The position numbers and the translations under genes are program-made. Below are positions 13,403-24,588 of a DNA stretch of 64,000 nt, piece by piece (position 1 is the stretch's first letter; each line of letters starts with the position of its first letter). The notes below the pieces were generated by a model, which saw only the letters and a list, made by a program, of their open reading frames with translations, had not been told where the DNA came from and made no database searches. Source of the stretch: Sciurus carolinensis (lineage: Eukaryota > Chordata > Mammalia > Rodentia > Sciuridae); contig NC_062227.1 of NCBI RefSeq assembly GCF_902686445.1, forward strand, positions 18,365,678 to 18,429,677, read 5' to 3'.

Positions 13403-13459
13403 TATGTCCCAGATTTTTAAAGGTAGATGTACAAGTTTAGAATGTTCACTTTTTTGTTT

Positions 13460-14495
13460 TGTTTTAATTTTAATTTTTACAGACTGCATTTTTATTCATT
13501 GTAAATAAGTGGGGTACAACTTTTCATTTATATGGTAGTACACAATGTAGATTAACACCATTCATGAAATCATATATGTACACAGGGTAATGATGTCTGT
13601 CTCAGTTAACTCTCTTTCCCCCCACCCACTACCATCCCATTTTCAGAGAAAATATTTACCCTTTTTTTTGGGGGGGGGTTGGTTTATTTTACTTAGCATA
13701 ATATTTTCCAATGCCATTCTTTTAACTGCAAATGCCATTATATTCTCTCTTAAAAGTAAGTAATAATCCACTGTATATATATACTACAGTTTGTTTATTC
13801 ATTAATCTACTGAATGGCATCTACATGGTTTCCACAATCTAGCTATTGTGAATAGAGCAGCTGTAAACATTGCTCTGGCTATGCCACTTTAGTATGTTGA
13901 TCTTAAGTCTTTGGGGCATATACTGAGGAGTGGGATAGCTGGATCAAAAAGTGGGCCCATTCCAAATTTTCTGAGGAATCTCCATACTGCTATCCAGAGT
14001 GACTGCACCAATTTGCAACTCCACCAGCAATGTATGAGTGTGCCTTTTTCCCCACATCCACTCCAACACATATTGCTTGTGTTCTTTACAATAGTCATTT
14101 TAATTGGAGTAAGATAAAATCTTTGCATTACTCTAATTACTAGAGATGATGAACACTTTTTTCATATGTTTGTGAATCACCTGTTTATGTTCTTCTGTGA
14201 AGTATGCAGTTCCTTAGCCCAATTATTGATTAAGTTCTTTGTGCTTTTCTTGCAAAATTTTTTAAGTTATTCATAAATTTTGGAGAATCGCCCTCTATCT
14301 GAAGTGCCTGTGGAAAAGATTTTCTCCCATTCCATAGGGTCTCTTTTCACATTCTTGTTTTTGCTGAGGAAGAGCTTTATAGTTTGAATCCATCCTATTT
14401 ATTGATTCTTGATTTTATTTCTTGCTCTCTGGGAGTCTTGTAGGAAGTCTGGTCCTAAGTCAATATGATGGAAATTTGGGTATACTTTTTCTTCT
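13460..14495 (-). mobile_element. 5'-truncated L1 (minus): ORF2 C-terminus and 3'UTR
   Basis: Read on minus, ORF2-derived sequence enters at about 14,495 ('aagaaaaag..', then 'gacttaggaccagacttcct', as in the L1-B copy near 30,190). It passes the C-terminal zinc-knuckle-like region (ORF 13,889-14,128, with '[19 protein letters not shown]') and ends with the 3'UTR ('catcattaccctgtgtaca', 'gtaccccacttatttac') and an A-rich tail near 13,460. The region between ORF2 and the 3' end is shortened. It joins the ERV remnant at 14,490-14,497 with no clear target duplication. Confidence 0.85.
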
Positions 14496-15013
14496 ACATT
14501 GAGACAGGTATAACTGGTGTCAGCACTAGTGTCCAATAACCCTGTGATTGACTGCTCATTTAAACACAGGATTAATTTTCATCTATTTGAATTTAAAGCT
14601 ATACATGCTCCTGTAATACTGGAACCAAATCCTTTATTTCCTCTTTCATTTAGGGGTTGTTGGGCAGTAAAATAAGGAATGACAATTAATTGAGCTATAG
14701 AGGATCCTTTGTGGAGAATTAAGGGCATATGAGACCAAACTTGAATGTATAATACACCAGTGTAATCAGAATCATTCACTTCAGGAATTACAGATTTTTC
14801 TTCTTTAGCACTGTGAGACTGGGGCAAAATTAAACCAAAGTTAACTTTCAGTAGAGGTCCCTGAGTTTGGGTAAGAATTTTATAAACTTCCTCAGGAAGA
14901 TAGAGTTGAGCATCCTCAGTAGTAATCAAATCTAATCCTTCTAGTAGCATAAAAGTATTTGTGGAAGGATCTTCTGTTTGAACTGGAAACATCTGTGAAT
15001 GAGGCATCTGCAT
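14496..15013 (-). pseudogene. Betaretrovirus-like ERV pro remnant: dUTPase and start of protease
   Basis: Read on minus, the 144-codon ORF 14,579-15,013 has the layout of the dUTPase carried in the pro frame of class II (betaretrovirus-like) elements: a 'GLILPQSHSAKE' segment, a 'NDSDYTGVLYIQVWS' strand, 'KGSSIAQLIVIPYF' and a C-terminal 'ERGNKGFGSS' glycine-rich arm. A single in-frame TGA (14,579-14,581) separates it from the protease start. There the active-site loop (14,517-14,537) reads Asp-Thr-Ser-Ala-Asp, where retroviral proteases normally have Asp-Thr-Gly-Ala-Asp. Protease is then cut off by the L1 at about 14,495. This is a dead fragment: stop, changed active site and truncation. The family call is from motifs only. 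Confidence 0.8.
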
Positions 15014-15059
15014 CAGCAGATGAGAAGGGTTCCTCTTCCTTTGACCTTGGGTTCAGAGG

Positions 15060-15420
15060 TGACCCATAATTGAGTCTTCTGACATGTCTGTTTTATATCT
15101 GCATTGACTAGCCCAGTGAAATCCTTTATGACACATTGGACATTTCTGATTGGGTTGTTTTTGTAGCCCCCCCTTTTTTCAATCTTACAGTCATTTTGAA
15201 GATTACCAGGTTTTTTGCAATTGTAACAAAGTTTATCAAAGTCGTGTCCACTCCTGGGAACTTGGGTGGGTGCAACAAAACTCTCTGGTCTGGTGAGAGG
15301 TGAAGGGGAATTGGAAAATAAAGATTCACAAACACAGACCTTGAAGATTAAACTGGGATCAGGTGGAACTCTGCTCTCTGATGAAGATGCAGATCTAAAG
15401 AGTTATGCCAGCAATCTTTA
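15060..15420 (-). pseudogene. ERV gag remnant: nucleocapsid zinc knuckles
   Basis: Two retroviral zinc-knuckle motifs lie just upstream (on minus) of the dUTPase, as expected for gag-pro order. The distal one (15,101-15,142) is intact C-x2-C-x4-H-x4-C. The proximal one (15,187-15,228) has Asn where the zinc-binding His should be. The 44 nt between them is not a multiple of three, so a frameshift lies near the C-rich run at 15,166-15,175. Matrix and capsid parts were not recognised further upstream, and no flanking LTR was found, so this is an isolated fragment of class II type. The upstream boundary near 15,420 is approximate. Confidence 0.7.
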
Positions 15421-17812
15421 TTTCTATATATCTCATTATTAGGTTAAAGACAATGCAATTCTTTATATTCAGGAAAGTTATAGAAATTAGGACATCCTAT
15501 GTAGTTTTTCTCTAGTTGCAATCCACAGATGGAAAGTGCAATGATAGGAGCTTTGTTTAGCTCTCAAGAAAGTCCATTGTTAAATGTTACTATAAGGCAG
15601 GCAGGAACCTGGAAAGCAGAGCTGGTGAAATACTATGGTTGTCTAGCATAAGAATCCCTTCCTTTCCTGGACCTGTGTGCCTGAGATCAAGGTCAGAGCT
15701 AATAGGACTCTTGCACAAAACCTGCTCATGCAAGGCATTGCCACAGCAGCTAAGCATCCTGTGCCCTTGCACAGAAACATTCCCAGGCTCTGTGCATTCC
15801 ACAGCTGTGAGGTTATCAGAGACACCCAATCTCAGTCATTGGTCTCCCATCCTCTGTCACTGCTATCCACAGGTGGGGTTGGGCCCTATGGTTCCTCTTG
15901 TTGCTAGGAATAAAAAAAAAAACATTTGCATTAACTTCTCATTAAGAGTTACACCAAATTGGTGTGTCACTACCAAGCACTGAGACTGTGGGTGGATGCA
16001 GGGCACTTCTCTGGGTACACACAGGAGTAAACCCACATGCTCTGGGACCAACTCTCACAATATTCCCTCCCCCTGCCTTACCTGCATGGGTCCCACCTGG
16101 CCCACAGCACCTGGGCACCCTGTCCACTCAAGTCAGACCCATAAGCCCCTCCCTGAGTGAGTACTGAGATGCAGCTGTGTGCACTGTCCAACACAAGTCT
16201 CTAGAGTCCAAGTCTGCATGGGAAGCTGTCAGATCAGTGCAAAATTATAGGAGAGTGGGAGGGTGTGAGTCTGGGCAAGAATCACCTCTCTGATCCATCT
16301 GCTTTCCCACAGGTGGCACGTATGAAGGGATCCTGAATGGGGAGTGATGGCTGCTGCCCAGGGCAAGGTGACAGCAAGCCAGCACTCTTTCTTCTCAGTG
16401 ATGGTAGGTGTTGGGGTGGGATCGTGGTGGCCACCAGAAGTGGCCAGTCAACACGACCTCCTGCAGGGCAGCCACTGTGTCCCTGCCCACTCCAGTGCTG
16501 GGATGCAGGGCCCTTGTGGTTTGATGCAGCATGGTGCACTCAGAACTAGGGGGCTGGTAAGGTTTTGGGGACCATCCCGACCATGACCCTGGCACCAACA
16601 CTTGGAAAGCTGGTGCGAGGAGGTGGGCAGCAAAACTCATCCTTGGCAGTGGCAGATGTTGGGATCTGCTGGTGCTTCAGCTGCTATTATTCTGGGAGCC
16701 CTTGGAAACTTGGTGTGTGCTTGAAACTGGTGCCACCAGGGGCATGGGCCTGTTTTTGGGCCAGGCGTGGTGGATGGGGTGGGGGTCACAGGGGGGTGGG
16801 AGTCACAGGGTGCCACCTGAATGGCATAGAGTGGTTGTAGTTTGGGTGGACTCTCCATTTGGGGTGGGCTCCTGGGCACAATATCACAAACTTGGTGAGC
16901 ATGAACTTCTGGGCCCCCACCTTTTCCTCAGAGTCACCGGGTCAGGATGGAACATCACTAGGTCTGGAGGATGCGGACCTCTTAATCCATGAGGCATTCA
17001 TAAGAGGGAAATTGACCCAGTGAGTGTGCACTGTGTTGGTGTTTTTTTCCCCTTAATCAAAGCCATGAGAAACCTTTAAAGCTGCAACCTCATCCACTGC
17101 TCCTTCAAAGAATGCCAGAGACCCATCCAATTACTCTGATTAATGATGAGTTGATTAGTGTCTGAGTCTCAGCACCACAGACTTGTTATCTAAGGATGAC
17201 TGACATTTGGTGAACTTCAAATGTCAAGTGCCAGTCACAGCAACACACCCTTTCAATCCTCTACACTGGGTCCTGTCCTCCTTGTCCCCCAAGGCCTGGT
17301 TTCCAATCCCAAGTGGGTGTTGCATAATCCCTGGAGCAAAACTTTCAGTGTCCAAAACTTTGCCAGTCCACTATTTATCCCTCTGTTGACTTATATTTAG
17401 AAAACAGAGATGAGTTGTGAAATAGGGAAGGAGAATCTGCTGATGTCAAATGACCTTTTGAAAATGGAGATGCAATCTCTTGTATAAGAACTTTCCAAAC
17501 TACATCTGAATTTTCCACCTAAACTTTACCAAGCCTGCTAGGTAGCATCTTCTTTCACAGAAGTTTGCTCTTTAAAAAATATTAATACTTCTCTTTGGTG
17601 GGGTCTTGAAAATGCATGAGTGAACGTGTTTTGCTGCTAGCTGCTTTAGAAAAATTAACTGTACTATATTCATAACCCATATCCTGAAATACTGCCACAC
17701 TAAGAAACTGCTTACTTACTTGATTTAGGTGAGTCAGTGATTTCCGTTTGATAACATTTTAAAGGTCTGAACTCAATTATGGTCAGATAGCTTGACAAAA
17801 TAACTTTTAAAT
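15421..17812. other. GC-rich unassigned block (15.6-17.0 kb) and AT-rich flank
   Basis: From about 15,600 to 16,990 the sequence is clearly more GC-rich than its surroundings and rich in overlapping ORFs of 60-115 codons in several frames on both strands. None shows a domain I recognise. The ORFs overlap each other in all frames, which is what GC-rich DNA with few stop codons gives by chance. It might be the 5' part of a retroelement or an old LTR. 17,000-17,812 is unremarkable. Confidence 0.45.
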
Positions 17813-17822
17813 TAATGTTTAT

Positions 17823-19280
17823 TGGAGATCCAAGATGGCAGACTAAAGAGAGGCTGCATTTCTTGTTGCTCCATAACTCTGCTTTCAAGCAGAGGATATC
17901 TGTTTCTTGGTGAGGCAGTTTTTGCTGCTTATCGATCCTCTGTTGTTTACCCCATTTGTCTACTGTGATCACCTGCAGTCTGCCAGCATATCAACACCTT
18001 TTTGGAGTGCAGATTGCTCACTGCCAGGCACCTATTATCTGCCAGTTACCTGCCTCTTGCCTGTCCATCACCTGCCTTACACTTACCCATCACCCACTGT
18101 CTGAGGTTCATCTCCTGATTTTCCAACAACAGTCAGCAAACTGATCGCCAACCACCAGTGGAGTGCCAGCTGTCTGCCATTACCTGGAAGTTCACTGTGA
18201 CAGTACTTGCAGGTTTGATTACACGTGGCTGCTGCCATTTTGAGACAACAGCCAGGCCCCATAGGACCTCGAGCTGGACTGACTGATCCCCCTCAGGATC
18301 TCTCCAGGATCCCTCAGCCAGAACAATTACTCCCTGCCTCTGGGGCACTCACATTGACTGACTGCTCCCTGCTGCCAGACACTCCAGACCACCTGACTGC
18401 ACCATATCACCAGGACCCCAGACCACCTGCCTGCACCCTATCATCTGGAACCCAGACCAACTGACTGCACCTGGACTTCAGGATCCCACAACAACACTAA
18501 ACACATGAGACCTCCAGGATCCATGCCTGACCAACTGCACCTAACTCCAGGACCTCCAGCCAACCACATCCACACCCTGAGCTGCAGCTCCCCATTTGCC
18601 AACACATTTGGAAACCAGAGCAGCCATCTTGGATAAGCCTGGAAGCTGAAGCTCTGATCCTCAGGTGGGGCAAATCTCATCCTGAGATGCCTACTGGAGA
18701 CTTGAAGCTCTGTGTCAGGTACCTCTCATGCATCAGGCTACTGAACACTGGGAGGTTTCATTACTATAGGACTGTTATAGTGTAGATTTTCTTTTTTCTC
18801 CTTATTGAAAAATTTAAAGTTTTTATTTCTTTCATTTCTTTGATCTTTTCCTTTTGTTTACTTGTTCCTCAGTCTCTTTCTCCCTTTTTTCTTGTTAATA
18901 TCCAATTTCTTTTGATTATACTCTCACACTATCCATTATCGAGAACTTCTGTATATTCTTGTCTTATCCCATTAACAGCTACATACTACATCCCTCTACA
19001 TTCTCTTTGTCCTCCATTAGAAACTGCAGACATTATTGCAAATATTTTTGTTATACTAAAGATAATATTTGAACTCATTCTGATCATTATGACAATATTG
19101 TTAATGTCATCATAGGGGATATTTGGTCTAGGACTGCATATTGTCTGAATTGGGCACTGCTAATATTGATCTCCCCTTAAAGAAAAGGTTTTGGAAACCT
19201 ATAGGACCACAATAAACCTAGAGGAGGGAATCTGCAATACCCCAGATCTGCACTGCTAGAGGGAAAGATACGTGAGCAAC
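17823..19280 (+). promoter_or_regulatory. L1-A 5'UTR with YY1-type start motif
   Basis: The 5' end carries CAAGATGGC at 17,831-17,839, followed by 'agactaaagagaggctgcatt'. In human L1 a CAAGATGGC near the 5' end is the YY1 site that positions transcription start. After about 60 bp the sequence is unlike the L1-B 5'UTR. It is C/A-rich with loosely repeated 'accacctgactgcacc'-like phrases (18,380-18,560), and ends with a T-rich stretch (18,780-18,910). Similar phrases recur at 63.3-64.0 kb. Confidence 0.7.
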
Positions 19281-20271
19281 ATGAAAAAATAAGGGAAGAA
19301 AATGATCCAAACAAATCTAGATTCTATATTAATAGAATTCAATGAAAGCATGGTAGAAGAAATGTCAGAAAGGACGTCAGATTATACATGGTTAAGATGA
19401 TTCAGGAAGCAAAGGATGAGATAAGAGAACAAATGCAGGCAATGAATGATAACACAAAAAAGGAAGCAAAAGATTATTTCAACAAAGAGATAGAGATTCT
19501 CAAAAAAAAAACCTAGAAATGCTTGAATTGAAGGAAAAAATAAACAAAATAAAAACCTCAATGGAAAGCATCATCAAAAGATTAGAGCACTTGGAAGACA
19601 GAACTTCAGACAATGACGACAAAATATTTAATCTTGAAAATAAAGTTGTACAAAAAGAGAAGATGGTAAGAAATCATGAACCGAATCTCCAAGAACTAGG
19701 GGACATAATGAAAAGACCAAATTTAAGAATTATTGGGATTGAGGAAGGCACAGAGATACAAACCAAAGGAATGAACAATCATTTCAATGAAATAATATCA
19801 GAAAATTTCCCAAACCTGAAGAATGAAATGGAAAATAAAATACCAGAGGCATACAAAACACCAAAAGCACAATAATCACAACAGATCCACATAAAAGCAT
19901 ATGATAATGAAAATGCCTATCATTCAAAATAAAAATAGGATTTTGAAGGCTGCAAGAGAAAATCATCAGATTACATAGAGGGGGAAACCAATATGGATAG
20001 CAACAGACTTCTCACCCCAGACTCTGAAAGCTAGAAGGGCCTGGACGAACATATTTCAAGCTCTGAAAGAACATGGTTGCGAACCAGGAAACCAATAACA
20101 AGCAAAACTAACCTTCAGATTTGAAGATGAAATAAAATCCTTCCATGATAAACAGAAGTTAAAAGAATTTACAAATAGAAAGCCTGCACTACAGAATGTT
20201 CTCAACAAAATATTCCATGAGGAGGAAATGAAAAACAATAATGTAAGTCAGCAAAGGGAGGAACTAACTTA
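19281..20271 (+). pseudogene. L1-A ORF1 (broken)
   Basis: ORF1p is the trimeric RNA-binding chaperone of the L1 RNP. The likely ATG is at 19,281 but the frame stops at once (fourth codon TAA), against the matching L1-B start at 26,150. The coiled-coil part and RRM-like part are seen in the 118-codon ORF 19,519-19,875, with 'LEHLEDRTSDNDDKIFNLEN' and 'PNLRIIGIEEG'. The C-terminal domain follows in other frames ('FHDKQKLKEF'-type text near 20,140) and ends at TAG 20,269-20,271. Several frameshifts and stops make it non-coding. Confidence 0.85.
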
Positions 20272-20326
20272 GAGAAAAAACACTCAAAGAAGAAACTGAG
20301 ACAAATTAAAAACCAAAATGAACCAA

Positions 20327-23300
20327 ATGACTGGGAATACAAATCATATCGCCATAATAACCCCGAAGGTTAATGGCCTAAAATCATCAATCAGAAGACA
20401 TAGACAGGCAGAATGGATTAAAAAGAAACACCCAACAATATGCTACCTGGAAGAGACCCATCTCATAGAAAAAGACTTCCAAAGACTAAAGGTGACAGGA
20501 AGGGAGAAAACCTACCATGCACATGGACCCAGTAAAAAAGCAGAGTTTCCATCCTTATATCAGATAAAGTGGACTTCAAGCCAAAGTTAGAAGGGAAAAA
20601 GAGGGACATTTCATACTGCTTAAGGGAACCAAAAATCAGGAACACATAATGATAGTAAATATTTAGGCCCAAAACAATGGTACATCTCTGTACATCAAAC
20701 AAATCCTTCTCAATTTTGGGAATCTAATAGACCACAACACAATAATTCTGGGTGAATTTCACACACTGCTGTCACCACTAGATAGATCTTCAAACAATAA
20801 CCAAAGAAATCATAGAACTTAATAACATAACCAATAACCTAGACTTCATAGACATATACAGAATATTCCATCCATCAATGAGTGCATTCAATTTCTTCTC
20901 AGGAGAACATGGAACCTTCTCAAAAATAGACCATATATTATACCACAAAGCAGCCCTTAGAAAATGCAAAAAAAAAAAAAATAGAGATTCTGCCTTGCGT
21001 TCTATCAGATCATAATGGACTGAGAGTAAAAATCAATGACAAAATAAAAAACAGAAATTATTCCAACACCTGGAGAATAAATCATATACTATTGAATGAA
21101 ACATGAATAACAGAAAACATCAGGGAGGAGATAAAAAAATTCTTAGATATCAATGAGAACTATGATAGAACACATCACAATCGCTGGGACACTTTGAAAG
21201 TGGTACTAACAGGAAATTCATTGCATGGAGTGCATTCAAGAAAAGAATAAAATGTAAACAACTAAATGACCTTACATTACAGTTCAAAGCCCTAGAAAAA
21301 GAAGAACAGAATAATAGCAAAAGCAGTAGAAGACAGGAAATAATTAAAATCAGAGCTGAAAACAATAAAATTGAAACAAAAAAAATTGAAAAAAATGACA
21401 AAACAAAATGTTGGTTTTTTGAAAAAGTAAACAAAATAGACAAACCCTTAGACACACTAAGAAGAGAAGGAGAGAGAAAAGTCAAATTACTAAATTTAAT
21501 GATGGTAAAGGAAATATCACAACAAAAATGACTGACATACAGAACATAATGAGAAGCTACTTTGAAAATCTGTATTCCAAAAAAATAGAGAGTACCGAAC
21601 ACATTGACAAATTTCTAGAGACATATGCTCCTCCCAAACTGAACCAGGAGGACATAAACAATCTCAACAGAGAAATATCAAGCAATGAAATAGAAGAAGC
21701 CATTAAAAGCCAACCTTCCAAAAAAAGTCCATGGCCAGATGGATTCTCAGCCAAGTTCTACAGGACTTCAAAGAATAACTCATTCCAATACTTCTCAAAG
21801 TATTCCAGGAAATATAAAAGGAGAGTACCCTACCATACTCATTCTATGAAGCTAATATCACCCTCATACCCAAACCAGGCAAAGACACATAAAGCAAAGA
21901 AAATTATAGACAAATATCCTTCATGAATATAGATGCAAAGATCCTTAACAAAATATTGGCAAACTGTATCCAAAAACATATTAAGAAAATTGTGTAATGC
22001 AATCAAGTGAGGTTCACCCCTGGAATGCAAGGATGGTTTAACATCCATAAATCAATAAACATAATCCATCATGTCAATAGACTTAAGGATAAGAATCATA
22101 TGGTTATTTCAATTGACACAGAAAAAGCATTCAACAAAATACAACAATCCTTCATGCTCAAAACACAAGAAAAATTGGGATAGTAGGAACATACCTGAAT
22201 ATTGTAAAGGCTATTTATGCTATGTCAATGGCTAACATCCTTTTTAATGGAGAAAAACTAAAATCATTCCCTATAAAATGGGAAGAAGAGAGGGATGTCC
22301 TTTTTCACCACTTATATTCAACATTGTCCTTGGAACTCAAGACAGACTAAAGAAATTAAAGGGATACTAGTAGAGAAAGAGGAACTTAAGCTGTCACTAT
22401 TTGCTAATGACATGATGCTATCTTTAGAGGATCTAGAAAACTACTCCAGAAAACTTCTAGACCTCATCAATGAATTCAGAAAATTAGCAGGCTATAAAAT
22501 CAACACAAATAAATCTAAAGCATTTTTATACACAAGCAATGAAACATCTGGAAGGGAATTGAGGAAAACAACTGCATTTGCAATAACCTCAAAAAAAATA
22601 TTGGGAATCAATCTAACCAAAGAAGTAAAAGATCTCTACAATGAAAACCAGAAAACATTGAATGCGGGGGCGTCCGGAATTCCATCCAGTGCTTGACAAA
22701 GATCCTCTGGAGGATGATTGCAAAGGCTCATCCTAGAGGGAATTGCTGGATGTTTTGCTCCGAAGCATGGTGTTTTCTCTGATAATATATTACTCATTTC
22801 AGTCTGAATGGATTGCTTAAGGGGACGAAGGGAATACAACAAAAATTCCAGAAAATATTACCTACAATCTGAAAAACAATGGGTCTTTACCACTAACAAA
22901 ATTAAAAATAATTTTGCAACCATACAATGAGTCCCTGAAAGCCTCTGGAGAAAATAGTTGTAGATCTGCCTTTGTCTCCAACAGGCTGGTTAAATTTTAA
23001 CTATGGTTTTGTTCATGTGTGATGGTGAGGTAAGAGAATAAGGTGTCATAACATTCCTTCCTTCCTACAAAGAATATGTCACCCCTATAATAAACGTTGG
23101 TACACAATTACAATTGAGACCGCTGCCCTCCTGTACCCCTTAACTCAGCAATTCAGATATTAACCAGATGGACCTAGTAGAGATAGTCACATGAGATTAC
23201 TTGTCTATTGTTTTAACCACGAGAATATTAAGAATAGTTTTAGGTCACATAGAGTTTAGATATTAAGGAAGTAAATATTGTATTAGTTCACCGAGGTAGT

Positions 23301-24588
23301 TAGATATTCTTAAAACAATTGTGAATAGGTAAGGATAATCTGTAAGGTTACTGTTTTCTCATAATTTTCTGTTCCTTGTTAAAAACAGTTTCTGCCTGTG
23401 CTTTGAAAACTTCTTTAATATTAACCACAAGATTGTCATTATAGCCTGAAGAAAAATGTATATAAACCCAGCCTTCCCCAGAATAAAGTGGGATTGATTG
23501 CACCAGAACTAGAGTCTGTGTCTTTCATTCTCCATCCATCGCCGACGCTGTCTCCCCGTGCCCCGTTTACCGGTGTGGAACCCATGAATTCCTGCTAGGG
23601 CTGGACCCTGGCAATTGAAGAAAGAAATTGAGAAAGACCTTAGAAGATGGAAAGATCTCTGATGTTCTTGGATAGGTAGAATTAATATTGTCAAAATGGC
23701 CATACTACCAAAAGTGCTATGCTGATTTAATGCAATTCCAATTAAAATCCCAATAATGAAACTTACAGAAATAGAGCAAGCAATCATGAAATTCATCTGG
23801 AAGAAAAGAAACCCAGAATGGCTAAAGCAGACTTTAGCAGGAAGCATGAAACAGGGGGTATCACAATACCAGAGCTTCCACGATACTACAAAGCAATAGT
23901 AACATAAACGGCATGGTATTGGTACCAAAATAGACAGGTAGATCAATGGTGCAGAATATAGGACATGGACACAAACCCAAATAAATACAATTTTCTCATA
24001 CTAGACAAAGGTGCCAAAAATATACAATGAAGAGAAGATAGCCTCTTTAACAAATGGTGCTGGGAAAACTGCAAATCCATATGCAGCAGAATGGAACTAA
24101 ACCCTTATCTCTCATCTTGCACAAATATCAACTCAAAATGGATTAAGGACCTCGGAATCAGGGCATAGACTCTTCATCTTATAGAAGAAAAAGCAGGTCC
24201 AAATCTTCAACATGTCGGCTTAGGATCAGACTTCCTTAACAGGACTCCCACAGCACAAGAAATAAAAGCAAGAATCAATAACTGGGATAAATTCAAACTA
24301 AAAAGCTTTCTCTTAGCAAAGGAATCTATCAGCAATGTGAAGAGAGAGCCTACAGAGTGGGAGAAAATCTTTGCCACTCATACTTCAGATAAAGCACTAA
24401 TTACCAGAATATATAAAGAACTCAAAATCTCTCCACCAAGAATACAAATAATCCAATCAACAAATAGGCTAAGATTATGAACAGACACATCACACAAACA
24501 GATCTTCAAACAATCAACAGATATATGAAAAAATGTTCATCATCTCTAGTAATAAGAGAAATGCAATTCAAGACTACCCTGAGGTTTC
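20327..24588 (+). pseudogene. L1-A ORF2 (broken; interrupted by LTR and L1-B)
   Basis: ORF2p carries an AP-type endonuclease, reverse transcriptase and a C-terminal Cys-rich domain. The start near 20,327 reads 'MTGNTNHIAIITPKVNGL' (endonuclease N-terminus). RT-region text is found at 21,528-21,926 and 22,295-22,696, where the FADD box reads Phe-Ala-Asn-Asp and has therefore lost a catalytic Asp. A 951-bp solo LTR splits it at 22,663-23,613, and L1-B splits it again at about 24,588. The last part of ORF2 and the 3'UTR are at 31,647-32,421. There are many stops and frameshifts. Confidence 0.88.
22657..23619 (+). mobile_element. Solo LTR of a class II-type ERV with 6-bp target duplication
   Basis: The 951-bp LTR at 22,663-23,613 starts TGCGGGGGCG and ends CCCTGGCA (TG...CA). 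It is flanked by the exact 6-bp duplication ATTGAA at 22,657-22,662 and 23,614-23,619. A 6-bp duplication is typical of betaretrovirus-like (class II) elements. Near the 3' end are TATATAAA (23,459-23,466) and AATAAA (23,482-23,487), only about 16 bp apart, followed by a U5-like stretch. There is no internal sequence, so it arose by LTR-LTR recombination. It interrupts ORF2 of L1-A and is therefore younger. Confidence 0.9.

Noticed and set aside
15590..16992. Protein-coding gene in the GC-rich block
   Set aside because: Many overlapping short ORFs in all frames, none longer than 114 codons, no domain and no splice pattern I could support.
22663..23613. Solo LTR as the missing LTR of the gag-pro fragment at 14.5-15.4 kb
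   Set aside because: Opposite strand and separated by the start of L1-A; the LTR has its own exact target duplication inside L1-A, so it is a separate insertion.
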